The notes below the pieces were generated by a model. That model worked only from the letters and a program-made list of their open reading frames with translations, did not search any database and was not told where the DNA came from. DNA of 64,000 bases, taken from the NCBI RefSeq assembly GCF_000005825.2, contig NC_013792.1, positions 124,001 through 188,000 on the forward strand, in the 5' to 3' direction. The position numbers and the translations under genes are program-made. Below are positions 53,459 to 62,106 of this stretch, in pieces (positions within the stretch are counted from its first letter, which is position 1; each line of letters starts with the position of its first letter). This DNA comes from Alkalihalophilus pseudofirmus OF4 (GTDB lineage: Bacteria; Bacillota; Bacilli; Bacillales; Bacillaceae_D).

Positions 53459-54145
53459 ATGGAACCTATGAATCAAATCATGATGAAGCTTGAGCAACTT
53501 CAGAAACAGATGAATGAGTTACAAATTACAACAGAAAAGGTAGATGCATTTATATCTCCAAATACGCCATCCAGAGAAGTGAAAATCTATAAGTCTGCCA
53601 ATAAGAAAAGTACCCTAGATGTCACATCGATGTTATCGGGAAGTAAGATGTATAACAAAAATAAGCATGAAGAGTTCACATATAAAGGAAAAATCATTAT
53701 TGGGATTACGGAGCATGGAAAGGATTACGAGAAGGCATACCTTAGTAAAGGCAGAGCTAAAGTGATCTTATCTGAAATGTTGAATCACACCTTCTCTAAA
53801 CGTTACGGTGTGGGCTTTAGCCGAGATAATGGCGTACATATTCACGGTGGATCAGTAAAAGATGGAAAAGTTAGAGGTCGCATTCTCTCCATTTTTTACA
53901 CAGATAGAAATCAATATGTTTTTCAGATTGAAGAAGGCCCAGCTGAAAAGACCGAGACTGGTGCGTTTAAATTGAAGAAGAAAGAAAGGAAAGTACAGAA
54001 ATTTTTATCCCTTGATGAAGCTTTAGAGATGGCACATGAAGTAAAGGACTATATAGGTCATGAAGAGATGGTTAATCATCTTAGAGGAGCGCCATTATAT
54101 GATATTTTACCTACCGAATACCCAAGAGCAGTAGCTAATACCTAA
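53459..54145 (+). CDS. Hypothetical DNA-binding-like plasmid protein
   Basis: 228 aa, ATG at 53459 (AAAGGGAG upstream). An N-terminal coiled coil (MMKLEQLQKQMNELQI) is followed by a linker (TPSREVKIYKSANKK) and a compact basic domain (about 65-205) rich in short strands. No known family. Divergent from the RHH gene and controlled by the promoter/operator between them. Position beside repA suggests a maintenance or copy-control role; unproven. Confidence 0.6.
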   Translation: MEPMNQIMMKLEQLQKQMNELQITTEKVDAFISPNTPSREVKIYKSANKKSTLDVTSMLSGSKMYNKNKHEEFTYKGKIIIGITEHGKDYEKAYLSKGRAKVILSEMLNHTFSKRYGVGFSRDNGVHIHGGSVKDGKVRGRILSIFYTDRNQYVFQIEEGPAEKTETGAFKLKKKERKVQKFLSLDEALEMAHEVKDYIGHEEMVNHLRGAPLYDILPTEYPRAVANT

Positions 54146-54226
54146 AAGGAGGGATTCCCCTCCCTTTATTTCTCGCCAATATTCCCAACTATTCTATGAA
54201 ATTGATCGAACTGGAGGTTATAGAAA

Positions 54227-54439
54227 ATGAGGTTTGTTAATGAATATGCCGTATATAAAGGTGACGAATTTTTAGTATTAGGTACTGCTGAAGAATGTGC
54301 AAAACAATTAAATGTTTCGGCTGATTATATCAAGTGGCTAACCATGCCTACCGCCAAGAGACGGGTAGAAAAAAGTAAGAATCCTGAAAAATGTATGGTT
54401 GCCATACGATTAGAGGATGAAGAAGAAGAAGTTTCATAA
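54227..54439 (+). CDS. Small HTH-like phage/plasmid protein
   Basis: 70 aa, ATG at 54227 (ACTGGAGG upstream). The pattern YAVYKGDEFLVLGTAEECAK followed by QLNVSADYIKWLTMPTAKRR is common in small phage and plasmid proteins: a short beta segment and a minimal helix-turn-helix. Acidic tail EDEEEEVS. Second gene of the plus-strand unit. Confidence 0.65.
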   Translation: MRFVNEYAVYKGDEFLVLGTAEECAKQLNVSADYIKWLTMPTAKRRVEKSKNPEKCMVAIRLEDEEEEVS

Positions 54440-54541
54440 TCCTCAATAAAAGCCGATAATAGAAGTGTATAGAAGATAATTTTCGATGAGTTATATAAGG
54501 CGCAAGGTATGACAGAAAGTGAAATGTAGGAGTGCAAAGTA

Positions 54542-54715
54542 ATGTACGGTATGACATGGAAAGATTTAGTTAACAAATATTTTCCGAATGCAACGTCTAA
54601 TGAGTGCGAATCTATATTGTGGAGTGAAACTAGCTTTCCGATTGGTTCAGTAAGTTGCATAGAAAAACAATTAAAAGATTTTCATATGAAGAGCATGGAA
54701 AAGATAAAAACTTAA
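54542..54715 (+). CDS. Very small hypothetical protein (57 aa)
   Basis: ATG at 54542 (or 54551), TAGGAG upstream. MTWKDLVNKYFPNATSNECE start, two Cys, no membrane segment. Probably the last gene of the plus-strand unit, because the original terminator hairpin CCACATC-AATA-GATGTGG follows 24 bases later. No family recognised. Confidence 0.55.
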   Translation: MYGMTWKDLVNKYFPNATSNECESILWSETSFPIGSVSCIEKQLKDFHMKSMEKIKT

Positions 54716-54739
54716 AATGTTGCCTGGCACATAAAAAAA

Positions 54740-54757
54740 CCACATCAATAGATGTGG
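54740..54757. repeat. IS1182-family target duplication, left copy (terminator hairpin)
   Basis: CCACATCAATAGATGTGG, itself a palindrome; the identical 18 bases lie at 56320-56337 beyond the other IS end. Confidence 0.85.
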
Positions 54758-54853
54758 TCAGATTGTTGAGAAACCCCCCTTATTTAGAAGGCGGGTTTCT
54801 CATTTATTTAGTTAGACATCTAAAAATACAAATGGAACAAGAGTCTAAAGAGG

Positions 54854-54895
54854 ATCGCAAGCCACCTCACCCTCTAGTGAGGTGGTTTGCGATCT
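54854..54895 (-). terminator. Hairpin overlapping the transposase stop codon
   Basis: GATCGCAAGCCACCTCAC with partner GTGAGGTGGTTTGCGATC; the stop TGA (54867-54869) lies within the stem. Confidence 0.7.
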
Positions 54896-56222
54896 TCTTT
54901 ATGTTCTGCGCTGTCGCAGTCATTAGCGCTTGTTCGCTCGCACCCTCTAAGCTGCGTAACCGGCAGTAGCGAAGCCCGTGGAGTTGTTTTGAATCCGCAA
55001 AGCTTCGCTCTATTGTTTCTTTTCTCATTTTGTAAATGGTCTTTCCTTCGGGTGAGAGGCGATTCTCTCGAACTTTCTCTTTCTTATCCTCCCATACATG
55101 ACGGGTGATAACCTTCTTATGATTTTTAGATTTAGTACATTGAGAAAGCGACGGGCAATCTTTACAGATCTCTGGGTTGGAATGGTATTGCCGATATCCT
55201 TCACGATTTGTCGTTGCGTAGGTTAAAACTTGTGACTGAGGACAAATGTAAGTGTCTGTTTCATGATCAAACGTAAACTTCCATTTAGGTAGTAGTCCTT
55301 TTACGGTCGAAAATCTTCGGTGAGCAATGACACCCATAATGCCTCTTTGGTCAAGTCCATGACAAATAGGCATGGTTAAATACCCTGCATCAAGTCCAAC
55401 AGCCTCTAGTTTAAAATCGAATCGAGTACATTGCCGATCTAATCGTTCCAAGTAAGGGCGAGAGTCATGAACATTGCCAGGAGTAACATAGACATCTGTA
55501 ATAATATTGTATTTGTGGTCGGTCGTACGGTGATCTAAATAGAAGAACCCTTCAGGCTTTCCATCTCTAAACATATATCCGCTATCTTTATCCGTTGTAC
55601 TCACTTTAATCTCTTTTTCCTCCACCTCCTTCTCCTTTTTGGGTAATGGCTTTTTTCCATGAGCTTTGCGATCGTCTTCGATTGCTTGATTTAACTCCTC
55701 TATGTATTCTCTTGTGTCAACTTGAACGGTTTCTTTTACAAATTTACGCTTGTTTGCATTCGCTTTTAAATGAGTCGAGTCTGTAAAAAGTAATCGACCA
55801 CCAACCATACGGTGTTCCATTGCCAAAAGAACTACTTCATCGAAGATGTCTTGAAAGATCTTCGTCCCTTTAAAGCGTTTATGGCGATTAAAGCTAATTG
55901 TAGAATGGTGAGGAACAGAGTCCGTCAAGTTTAAACCTAGGAACCAGCGGTAAGCTACATTAGTTTGAATCTCTTTCTCCAACTGTCTTTCAGAGCGGAT
56001 GCCAAAAAGGTATCCAACGAGCATCATTTTGAATAGCATGACAGGGTCAATGGGAGGACGCCCATTATCTTCGGAATAAAAAGACTTCACACGGTCATAG
56101 ATGAAATTAAAATCAATCGTCGCATCAATTTTCCGTAAAAGATGATCTTCAGGAACCAGTTGATCAATAGATACCATCTCTAATTCAATTTGTTTTTCAC
56201 GAATCGGACGTAACAATGTCAT
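54867..56222 (-). CDS. tnp: IS1182-family transposase
   Basis: 451 aa from ATG at 56222 (AGGTG upstream; a GTG one codon earlier is possible). DUF772-type N-terminal region ([20 protein letters not shown]), then a DDE domain: [17 protein letters not shown] (first Asp), AVGLDAGY (second Asp) and [14 protein letters not shown] (Glu). Zn-like [10 protein letters not shown]. Full-length, so the element may be active. Confidence 0.93.
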   Translation of the reverse strand: MTLLRPIREKQIELEMVSIDQLVPEDHLLRKIDATIDFNFIYDRVKSFYSEDNGRPPIDPVMLFKMMLVGYLFGIRSERQLEKEIQTNVAYRWFLGLNLTDSVPHHSTISFNRHKRFKGTKIFQDIFDEVVLLAMEHRMVGGRLLFTDSTHLKANANKRKFVKETVQVDTREYIEELNQAIEDDRKAHGKKPLPKKEKEVEEKEIKVSTTDKDSGYMFRDGKPEGFFYLDHRTTDHKYNIITDVYVTPGNVHDSRPYLERLDRQCTRFDFKLEAVGLDAGYLTMPICHGLDQRGIMGVIAHRRFSTVKGLLPKWKFTFDHETDTYICPQSQVLTYATTNREGYRQYHSNPEICKDCPSLSQCTKSKNHKKVITRHVWEDKKEKVRENRLSPEGKTIYKMRKETIERSFADSKQLHGLRYCRLRSLEGASEQALMTATAQNIKKIANHLTRG

Positions 56223-56319
56223 CACCTCAGCACATTTTTTCTATATATATTATATCTATCTGAATAATTGGTTTAAAGTATAAAAATAGGCTGTTGAGAA
56301 GACTTTCTCAACAGCCTGA

Positions 56320-56337
56320 CCACATCAATAGATGTGG
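56320..56337. repeat. IS1182-family target duplication, right copy (terminator hairpin)
   Basis: Second copy of CCACATCAATAGATGTGG, now serving as the terminator after the VWA gene (followed by TTTTA). Confidence 0.85.
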
Positions 56338-56349
56338 TTTTAAAATTAC

Positions 56350-58173
56350 TTATAATCTATTCCGTATAATACGTTTAACGTGTCTTTCAGTTTCTTTTAT
56401 GAGACCACTTTTAGCAATAATGCTGCGGCTAGGATACATTTCTCTAACCTGATCAATAATTACTGGTGAATGATCCCCAATGAATAAACAAAGAGTCTCT
56501 ATCCCCTCTTTTTCAGCTTGTTTCACAAGAGTGGACATCGTGCTTGTGTCCTCATTTCCCTCAAAACACGGTAACCCATCGGAAATCATGATGAGGAGCC
56601 GAATATCCTCTTTCCTCTTTTTCAATTGTTCATATCCCCATGCAAGTGCAGCTGGATCGTGATTAGTTCTCCTTGGATGTACTCCTCCAATTAGTGAACG
56701 GTTATAATCTTTTAGACCCGACTCAAAACTAACTAGAGGGTAGATTTCATCTACATAAGTGCAAGCTTCTTCTAAGAAATCAGTACTAAACCCATGCATG
56801 CTTAATGGTAGGTTAATCCTCTGGCAAGCTTCGGCCAAAAGAATTGCTGCTTGTTTCATTTGGTCAATAATCATTTCTTTTCCATAAAACATATCTGTAC
56901 TGCCTGATTGATCCCAGATCACTTGAATGGCAGCTCCTTTTGAAGGAGAGCCTTTCTTATTCTTTACAAATACATCATCTTGTTCTAATTTACTTGCTTT
57001 CCACGCCTTTGAAGGATCAAATTTTCCACTACGTTGATTTCTTCTGACTTGATCTTTTTTCCCTTCTAAAAGCTTCTGTAGAGTTTTACTAAAGGGTATG
57101 ATCTGTCGCTTTACTTTCTGCAGATGGTAATGATAGTGGTTTATATTTGAATCTTTTAATGGGCGAACAATGATGTCACAAGATTGCTGCCCCTCCGGTG
57201 TAGGAATGTCTAATTGGTTACGCTCAGTTTTAAACTGAGGGTCCTCCTGCTGTTCCTTAGTTAATTGCTTTTCTTCTTTACTAAGTAAGTCTTTTACAAT
57301 TTGCTTTGTATTGTTTAAAGAGCGTTTAGAGGCATTTGAAAGGTCAATATCGCCATCACTGGTGAGGAGTCCGTTAGCTTCTAGTACCTCCTGAGCATGT
57401 TGATCGCCGTCATCTGATTGGTAGGTTGGTTCTTCATGGGACACAGTAAAAAAGGAATCATCTGATTCTTGATCAGGTTTTTTTCCGTTCTCGTTATACC
57501 AAGACAATATGGTTGGCCATACTTTCTCCATAATTTCCTTAATATAGTCTAAACAGGATTGAGTAGTAGGAGAAAAGCGTGCTAATTCAAGGAGAGGTTG
57601 TATGTCTTCAATTACTTCCATAGTTTCGATATGCCAATTTGGTATATCTTCTAAACCTAGAACTCGTGAACCATACGCTTCTCTGAAATCTTTAATACGA
57701 CACTCCCCAGCCTGTTCACCACGTATACCAAACCGCCATTCATAATTATTGAAATCAATATAAGGAGCGTAGGATGGGTCTTTTAAGATACAAAGATTCT
57801 CCATACGTCCATCGAGGGCCATGTTTCCAAAAAACACAACCCAATCATGAGGATAACCCTTATTTTGCATCCAATCTTCATTCTTTTGGCTTGTAAGATC
57901 TTTCAACCACTTAAAGTAGTCTTGGAGCTGGTCAAAGGCTAGATGACCTACCTCGTGTATGCTATGTCCTTTACGAAGGAGTTTACATTCTGCTTCAGTA
58001 AATGGACGTCTAGCAGGCTGTTGCATCTCAAATTGAATGTAGATATCTTTCCCATCGGTATAGGACGTTCCTTTATTTGACCAAAACATCTCAAACTGAT
58101 GATTGAAATTAAAACGGAGGAAGCGGTATAGTCGCTTCCTCTCACGCTCTTGCTGAATTAATTGGATACTCAT
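56350..58173 (-). CDS. CobT-like VWA-domain protein
   Basis: 607 aa, ATG at 58173 with GGGAGGA upstream, two bases after the MoxR-like stop. N-terminal region with HSIHEVGHLAF (HExGH, about 69-79), reminiscent of a metal site in CobT-like proteins; an acidic middle; and a C-terminal von Willebrand A domain with MIDAS WDQSGSTDMF (about 421) and MISDGLP. Together with the AAA+ protein it forms a MoxR/VWA pair, generally thought to remodel protein complexes or insert metal. No cobaltochelatase large subunit is present, so the target is probably a plasmid or host protein. Confidence 0.78.
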   Translation of the reverse strand: MSIQLIQQERERKRLYRFLRFNFNHQFEMFWSNKGTSYTDGKDIYIQFEMQQPARRPFTEAECKLLRKGHSIHEVGHLAFDQLQDYFKWLKDLTSQKNEDWMQNKGYPHDWVVFFGNMALDGRMENLCILKDPSYAPYIDFNNYEWRFGIRGEQAGECRIKDFREAYGSRVLGLEDIPNWHIETMEVIEDIQPLLELARFSPTTQSCLDYIKEIMEKVWPTILSWYNENGKKPDQESDDSFFTVSHEEPTYQSDDGDQHAQEVLEANGLLTSDGDIDLSNASKRSLNNTKQIVKDLLSKEEKQLTKEQQEDPQFKTERNQLDIPTPEGQQSCDIIVRPLKDSNINHYHYHLQKVKRQIIPFSKTLQKLLEGKKDQVRRNQRSGKFDPSKAWKASKLEQDDVFVKNKKGSPSKGAAIQVIWDQSGSTDMFYGKEMIIDQMKQAAILLAEACQRINLPLSMHGFSTDFLEEACTYVDEIYPLVSFESGLKDYNRSLIGGVHPRRTNHDPAALAWGYEQLKKRKEDIRLLIMISDGLPCFEGNEDTSTMSTLVKQAEKEGIETLCLFIGDHSPVIIDQVREMYPSRSIIAKSGLIKETERHVKRIIRNRL

Positions 58174-58175
58174 AG

Positions 58176-59576
58176 TTAATATCCTCCCTCGTAATGTTCT
58201 TCTTCATCGTTCACCGGAAATTCGGCCCAAGCTAAACGAACAGCTTGTCTTACAGCCATACGTTCATCCAAGTCCTCCACTCTATTGACGATAAAATCTT
58301 CCAAAGCTTCTGCTTTGATATCTTCAGTTGTACCAAATTTTTGTAAGTGTTCAGCTGCAGCAATATAGCCACGAATCGTGTCTGCTGAATCACCCTGATT
58401 TTCTTCGGAAATTAAGCGTTTAATAGCTGACCGTACTTTCTCTAATAAGGAAAGGATGGATGCACTGGTCACACCTGTTTTACGCTCTATCATTCCTCTA
58501 AAGTTTTTTGCATACGGTAAGTGAATTACCGCCAAGCGATCTTTTAGGGCATCATTAAGAGTCTTAACTCCTGCATACCCTTCCCCTAAGTTAATGCTGC
58601 CAATAAATAAATGATGAGGATGGCGTTTGATGACTCCATTTGGTGTAGGTAACACCTTGTTATCATCTAAAACACTGTGAAATATAGAGGTTACATCTCC
58701 TGACATCATATTTAATTCCGCATAATGCGTAATTCCCCCTTGCTCCAGACATTGAGTAAAAGGGCTCTTTTCAAAAGTAGTTTGATTATCTTTAAACCCA
58801 GCACCGCCGACTACAGATTCTCTAGTTTCATCTACATTACCTGTCACTAGTAGCAAGGGTAATCCGAAAATCCATGCTAAGGTTGAACACAATGTGTCCT
58901 TTCCTGTTCCTTTTCCACCGACAAGCAGTAAATCGCGTCCTGAAATGACATGACGAACAGCCCTGGCTAGAATCTCACCTTCATAAGGGAAGACTGGTTT
59001 TATTGGGGGGGTGCAGATGGGTTGTAAAGAAACCTTGTCACACACATGTTTACGTTTTTCTTGTACCGCACCGATCATCCCGCGAGTGAAATTTTGAGAA
59101 GTGAGATATTGTTCAATCTCTTTCCAACCTTCTTTCCAGTTTTGAGAAGCACTTTTACCCTTACTTCTTGGAATTTTGACTGAGCTTGGAGGTTCTACTG
59201 CTTTTATAGTCGTTTCAATGGTCGTGTATTCCAAATCCTGATATGGATGCTTTTCAATGTGGCTTGATAGCGTTTTTACAGTTATTTTCTTTAAAGGCAC
59301 ACCAAGGTCTTCGGCTAATATGACAGCTGCACCTAGATGGACACAACTTTTACCTTCTTGATTTGCTTCGCAATGGTGAATAAAGCTCCCTACATTTGAT
59401 CCGTTTTCATCTTCTACGACAAAGTAGCCTGGCAATAACAACTTAGAGTAAGTAATACGGTAAATCATTTTATCTTTATGGGTTGCTACTTCTACTTGGT
59501 CTACAACTGTATGGAATCGATCACGGTAAGACTGTAAAGGATAATTTGCTGGCATAGTAAAATTAATAGTTTTCAT
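58176..59576 (-). CDS. MoxR/CobS-like AAA+ ATPase with SWIM-like N-terminus
   Basis: 466 aa, ATG at 59576 (AAGGAGAG upstream). Residues about 55-75 contain HHCEANQEGKSCVHLGAAV, a SWIM-like zinc pattern (C...CxH). AAA+ core: Walker A GGKGTGKDT (about 222), ELNMMSGDVTSI in the Walker B position, and GSINLGEGYAG with LKDRLAVIHLPY typical of MoxR/CobS. Ends EEEHYEGGY. The SWIM plus MoxR fusion is unusual; it could bring the remodeller to DNA or a protein target. Operon partner: VWA protein. Confidence 0.78.
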   Translation of the reverse strand: MKTINFTMPANYPLQSYRDRFHTVVDQVEVATHKDKMIYRITYSKLLLPGYFVVEDENGSNVGSFIHHCEANQEGKSCVHLGAAVILAEDLGVPLKKITVKTLSSHIEKHPYQDLEYTTIETTIKAVEPPSSVKIPRSKGKSASQNWKEGWKEIEQYLTSQNFTRGMIGAVQEKRKHVCDKVSLQPICTPPIKPVFPYEGEILARAVRHVISGRDLLLVGGKGTGKDTLCSTLAWIFGLPLLLVTGNVDETRESVVGGAGFKDNQTTFEKSPFTQCLEQGGITHYAELNMMSGDVTSIFHSVLDDNKVLPTPNGVIKRHPHHLFIGSINLGEGYAGVKTLNDALKDRLAVIHLPYAKNFRGMIERKTGVTSASILSLLEKVRSAIKRLISEENQGDSADTIRGYIAAAEHLQKFGTTEDIKAEALEDFIVNRVEDLDERMAVRQAVRLAWAEFPVNDEEEHYEGGY

Positions 59577-59607
59577 AAAAGAATCTCTCCTTATAAATGG
59601 GTTTAAA

Positions 59608-59646
59608 TTAAAAAATAAAGAAGAGAACCTCGGGCTCTCTTCTCAT
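59608..59646 (-). terminator. Intercistronic terminator before the MoxR-like gene
   Basis: Minus strand GAAGAGAGCCC-GAGG-TTCTCTTCTTTATTTTTT, between the ERF-like stop and the MoxR-like Shine-Dalgarno. Confidence 0.75.
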
Positions 59647-59651
59647 AAGTC

Positions 59652-60464
59652 TTATGCTGTTTGTATCTGCTGGTCCTCTGTAGTAGCGAACCTCTGAACT
59701 CGTATCACTGCATCATGACGATAACCTAATATACAAATGACATCATTGATAGTAAGTTTCCTTGCGTCGCTTAATAATGCTTTAGGAAATAACACATCAA
59801 CAAATGTACGATCCTGCAGCATCCCTTTAACAAAACAAGTAGAATCCGCATTAATTTGTGGATTTTCCTCTACTCTAAACTTCACAAGATCTAAATCATC
59901 CTCTGTAGAATCGTTTGTTTTCTTATTTATCATTGAGGTAGATTGATCTTTGCTCTGTTTTTCTTCAGCTGTAATAAAGCCGCCACCGATTAGACCGTAC
60001 CCTAGAAAGCCAAGTGCACGCCCTAATGCGGAAGTTTGAGCCATTTCAATAGCAGAGGTGGCAGCAAACCCTTGGTTTCCTACGGGGATTGTACTACTAC
60101 CAGAACTACTTCCTAGCCATTCACTTTCCACATGTACAGTTAAAAAGGTACCATCTTCTGAGATTGCAGGTGGATGAATAAATAACTTCTTTTCATTCTG
60201 CTTATGTTCATCTCTAGCCCACTTTACACGTCCGTCTACCATCATATAGGGCTTTGAAATAGAACAATAGGCTTTACCATCTTGCAGCATGATACCCACG
60301 TCAATTTCGTCTTTAGATAGTTCATTAGCAGCTCCTATACATTCTTGCTCGGCCATCATAACAATAAATGAATGATAAGCTTCAGGAATGACATTAAACG
60401 CTTGCTCACGGCGCTTTTGAGTTGACTCACTTAATTGCATTGCTTTCTCTGTGTAACGTGTCAT
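59652..60464 (-). CDS. ERF/Rad52-type single-strand annealing-like protein
   Basis: 270 aa, ATG at 60464, overlapping the NYN gene stop (ATGA-type). The block SAIEMAQTSALGRALGFLGYGL (about 135-156) is characteristic of ERF-like and related phage recombination proteins, preceded by a strand-rich region with YMMVDGRVKWARDE and FLTVHVESEWLG. The C-terminal 100 residues form a separate acidic then beta-like region. Annealing or ssDNA-binding activity is inferred from this pattern only. Lies between NYN nuclease and MoxR/VWA genes. Confidence 0.6.
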   Translation of the reverse strand: MTRYTEKAMQLSESTQKRREQAFNVIPEAYHSFIVMMAEQECIGAANELSKDEIDVGIMLQDGKAYCSISKPYMMVDGRVKWARDEHKQNEKKLFIHPPAISEDGTFLTVHVESEWLGSSSGSSTIPVGNQGFAATSAIEMAQTSALGRALGFLGYGLIGGGFITAEEKQSKDQSTSMINKKTNDSTEDDLDLVKFRVEENPQINADSTCFVKGMLQDRTFVDVLFPKALLSDARKLTINDVICILGYRHDAVIRVQRFATTEDQQIQTA

Positions 60465-61036
60465 GTTAAGACAGCTCCTTTTAAATGGGTTTCTTTAAAA
60501 AATACAATCGATGATTTGGGTAAGAGGTGAACGATGGCAGTAAAAGGAATCGTCGCATCACACACTTTACTCATATGTGTTGCAGGCTGATTATCCCCTA
60601 ATACAGCAACTACCTTGGTACCTAACGCTTTCGCTCTTTCTATAGCTGGCACTAGGTCCGAGTCGCCACTAAAGACAATAAGTAGTTCATATCCTTCTAG
60701 TGCCTTTTGGTAAATGTCTAACGCAAGTTCTACATCTACCCCTTTTTCAGTCATCACTCCTTGGGCATTTAAAAGACAATATCCAAGTGATACTTTGATT
60801 TGATCTTTGCTTAAAGAGTGGAAGAAACGACGTCTCTTTTCATGTAAGCTATAATTGACTTTCTTTGGAACAACCGCGCCATACATACAATAATCCATCT
60901 GTAATGTAGGGTAATCCCTTTTTACGACATGGTGAATGGCATCAAAAAACGTTTTCCATCTTGTGAGTCCCTTTACATCCATCAGGTGCATGGTACTCAT
61001 CGCATTTTGCTCATCAACTAAAATAGCTGCTTTCAT
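60461..61036 (-). CDS. NYN-domain (LabA/DUF88) RNase-like protein
   Basis: 191 aa, ATG at 61036 with GGAGG upstream. PIN-like NYN fold: AAILVDEQNAMST (first Asp), KGVDVELALDIYQ (about 102), and VFSGDSDLVPAIERAKALG (about 124-142), the acidic active site. Proteins of this family cleave RNA. First gene of the unit NYN, ERF-like, MoxR, VWA, behind leader 14, with a four-base overlap to the next gene. Confidence 0.85.
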   Translation of the reverse strand: MKAAILVDEQNAMSTMHLMDVKGLTRWKTFFDAIHHVVKRDYPTLQMDYCMYGAVVPKKVNYSLHEKRRRFFHSLSKDQIKVSLGYCLLNAQGVMTEKGVDVELALDIYQKALEGYELLIVFSGDSDLVPAIERAKALGTKVVAVLGDNQPATHMSKVCDATIPFTAIVHLLPKSSIVFFKETHLKGAVLT

Positions 61037-61059
61037 AATTTTCCTCCTTCATCCGATTT

Positions 61060-61210
61060 TTGGCACAAAAAAAACGCCAATCAAGAGGAACTTTGCTGTC
61101 ATTTGGACAGAAATTCGCCTTGATTGACGTTTTGGTAAACAAGAGAATATTGCACCCGCTTGGGTTCAATAGAAGTAAAAATAAAGAGAGTAATATAGAG
61201 TAATTATAGC
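61060..61210 (-). promoter_or_regulatory. Leader 14: extended -10 promoter, AAGC hairpin, terminator
   Basis: Minus strand: TGCTATAAT (-10 at 61203-61208); hairpin ATTGAACCC-AAGC-GGGTGCAAT (61149-61170); terminator 61069-61133 (AACGTCAATCAAGG with CCTCTTGATTGGCGTT around an inner CTGTCC/GACAG stem, eight T). Confidence 0.82.
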
Positions 61211-61532
61211 ATGTCGAATGATGAAAATCTATTAAATACAATACAAAAAAGTGGTTTCTATTAACGTAAAGCTATTAGGTTGTTTCTTAGTTCAAAAGAG
61301 AGCAATAAAATGGTAGTCTTGCTATTCTTCTGGGATAGTTACACTAATGTCGAAACAAAGAAGTATGTTAGAGCGGAATTTTACATTTTTTATAATTCTT
61401 TATTTTACAATAAAGCTAGTTCCATTCGTCATGCAGATTTTTTTAAAAAAAATAATTAAATGCTTAGTAGTACGAGGCTGTTATGTTATTACAGCCTCGC
61501 TTTTTTTATGTTCATTGTTTTTGGCTATTCTA
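61211..61532. other. Non-coding stretch with a plus-strand terminator
   Basis: No convincing gene. A 75-codon plus-strand frame (61347-61574) reads through the terminator GAGGCTGT-TATGTTATT-ACAGCCTCGCTTTTTTT (61474-61507) and lacks a Shine-Dalgarno, so I do not call it. The terminator suggests a short plus-strand transcript of unknown nature. Confidence 0.4.
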
Positions 61533-61964
61533 TCAATCCCAATAAAAAGAAAATTCATTAGTATTAAGCTTTAATGTTACTTTTGTATCGTCATTAATCG
61601 CTTCTCTTATTACGGGTCCAATGACAATCGTGTATTTTTTATATTTTTCTATTTCTGTAGCTTCATAGAATTTATAGTCATTTTCTAACTGTAAATCAGT
61701 GTAATCCAACACCTCGTTTGGTATTAAGTAAACATTATTAATTTCCATGTTATTAAAGCTAATACCCTCTAATTTTTTTGTTCTGAAATAATTACCATCT
61801 ATATAAAAAATAAAGCTCATATAGGTTTGTTCATTATGAGGAAAGACGGTTTGTGAGGTTATATTGAACTGAGCATTGTTTTCAGATCGAAACAGGAAGA
61901 TAAATGCAGATATTATAATGACGAGAATAAAGCAGATTATGAATATTAATCTTCGATTTTTAAT
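61533..61964 (-). CDS. Membrane-anchored extracytoplasmic protein with probable ATT start
   Basis: 143 aa. A Met-only reading starts at 61820 without a Shine-Dalgarno, but the frame is open for 48 more codons up to an ATT at 61962-61964, seven bases after GGAGGGG, and a stop lies just beyond. The added part encodes IKNRRLIFIICFILVIIIS, a perfect signal anchor. The outer domain is strand-rich (KYTIVIGPVIREAINDDTKV). So either ATT is the initiator, as in infC genes, or an ATG was lost recently. No family recognised. Confidence 0.65.
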   Translation of the reverse strand: MKNRRLIFIICFILVIIISAFIFLFRSENNAQFNITSQTVFPHNEQTYMSFIFYIDGNYFRTKKLEGISFNNMEINNVYLIPNEVLDYTDLQLENDYKFYEATEIEKYKKYTIVIGPVIREAINDDTKVTLKLNTNEFSFYWD

Positions 61965-62106
61965 GGTAACCCCTCCTTATTTCTAATAATATACACCTTA
62001 ATTACTAAAAGATTCAATATTTTTATATATTTTGTAAAATTATAGTATGTTTTTACTGTTTAGTAAGGTATTATTTACCTATAAATAAAAGGAGGTAGGT
62101 TCTAGG

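Larger units (their letters stand above)
54758..56319 (-). mobile_element. IS1182-family insertion sequence, complete
   Basis: 1,562 bases. Ends TCAGATTGTTGAGAAA (54758-54773) and inverted TCAGGCTGTTGAGAAA (56304-56319), 14 of 16 matching. Each end also has a terminator-like hairpin: GAGAAACCC...GGGTTTCTC at the left and GGCTGTTGAGAA...TTCTCAACAGCC at the right. Flanked by an 18-base duplication of a palindromic terminator. One intact transposase gene. Confidence 0.9.

Noticed and set aside
54655-54969. 104-codon plus-strand frame
   Set aside because: Crosses the IS1182 left end and the transposase gene; not a natural gene.
61347-61574. 75-codon plus-strand hydrophobic frame
   Set aside because: Runs through an intrinsic terminator and lacks a Shine-Dalgarno.
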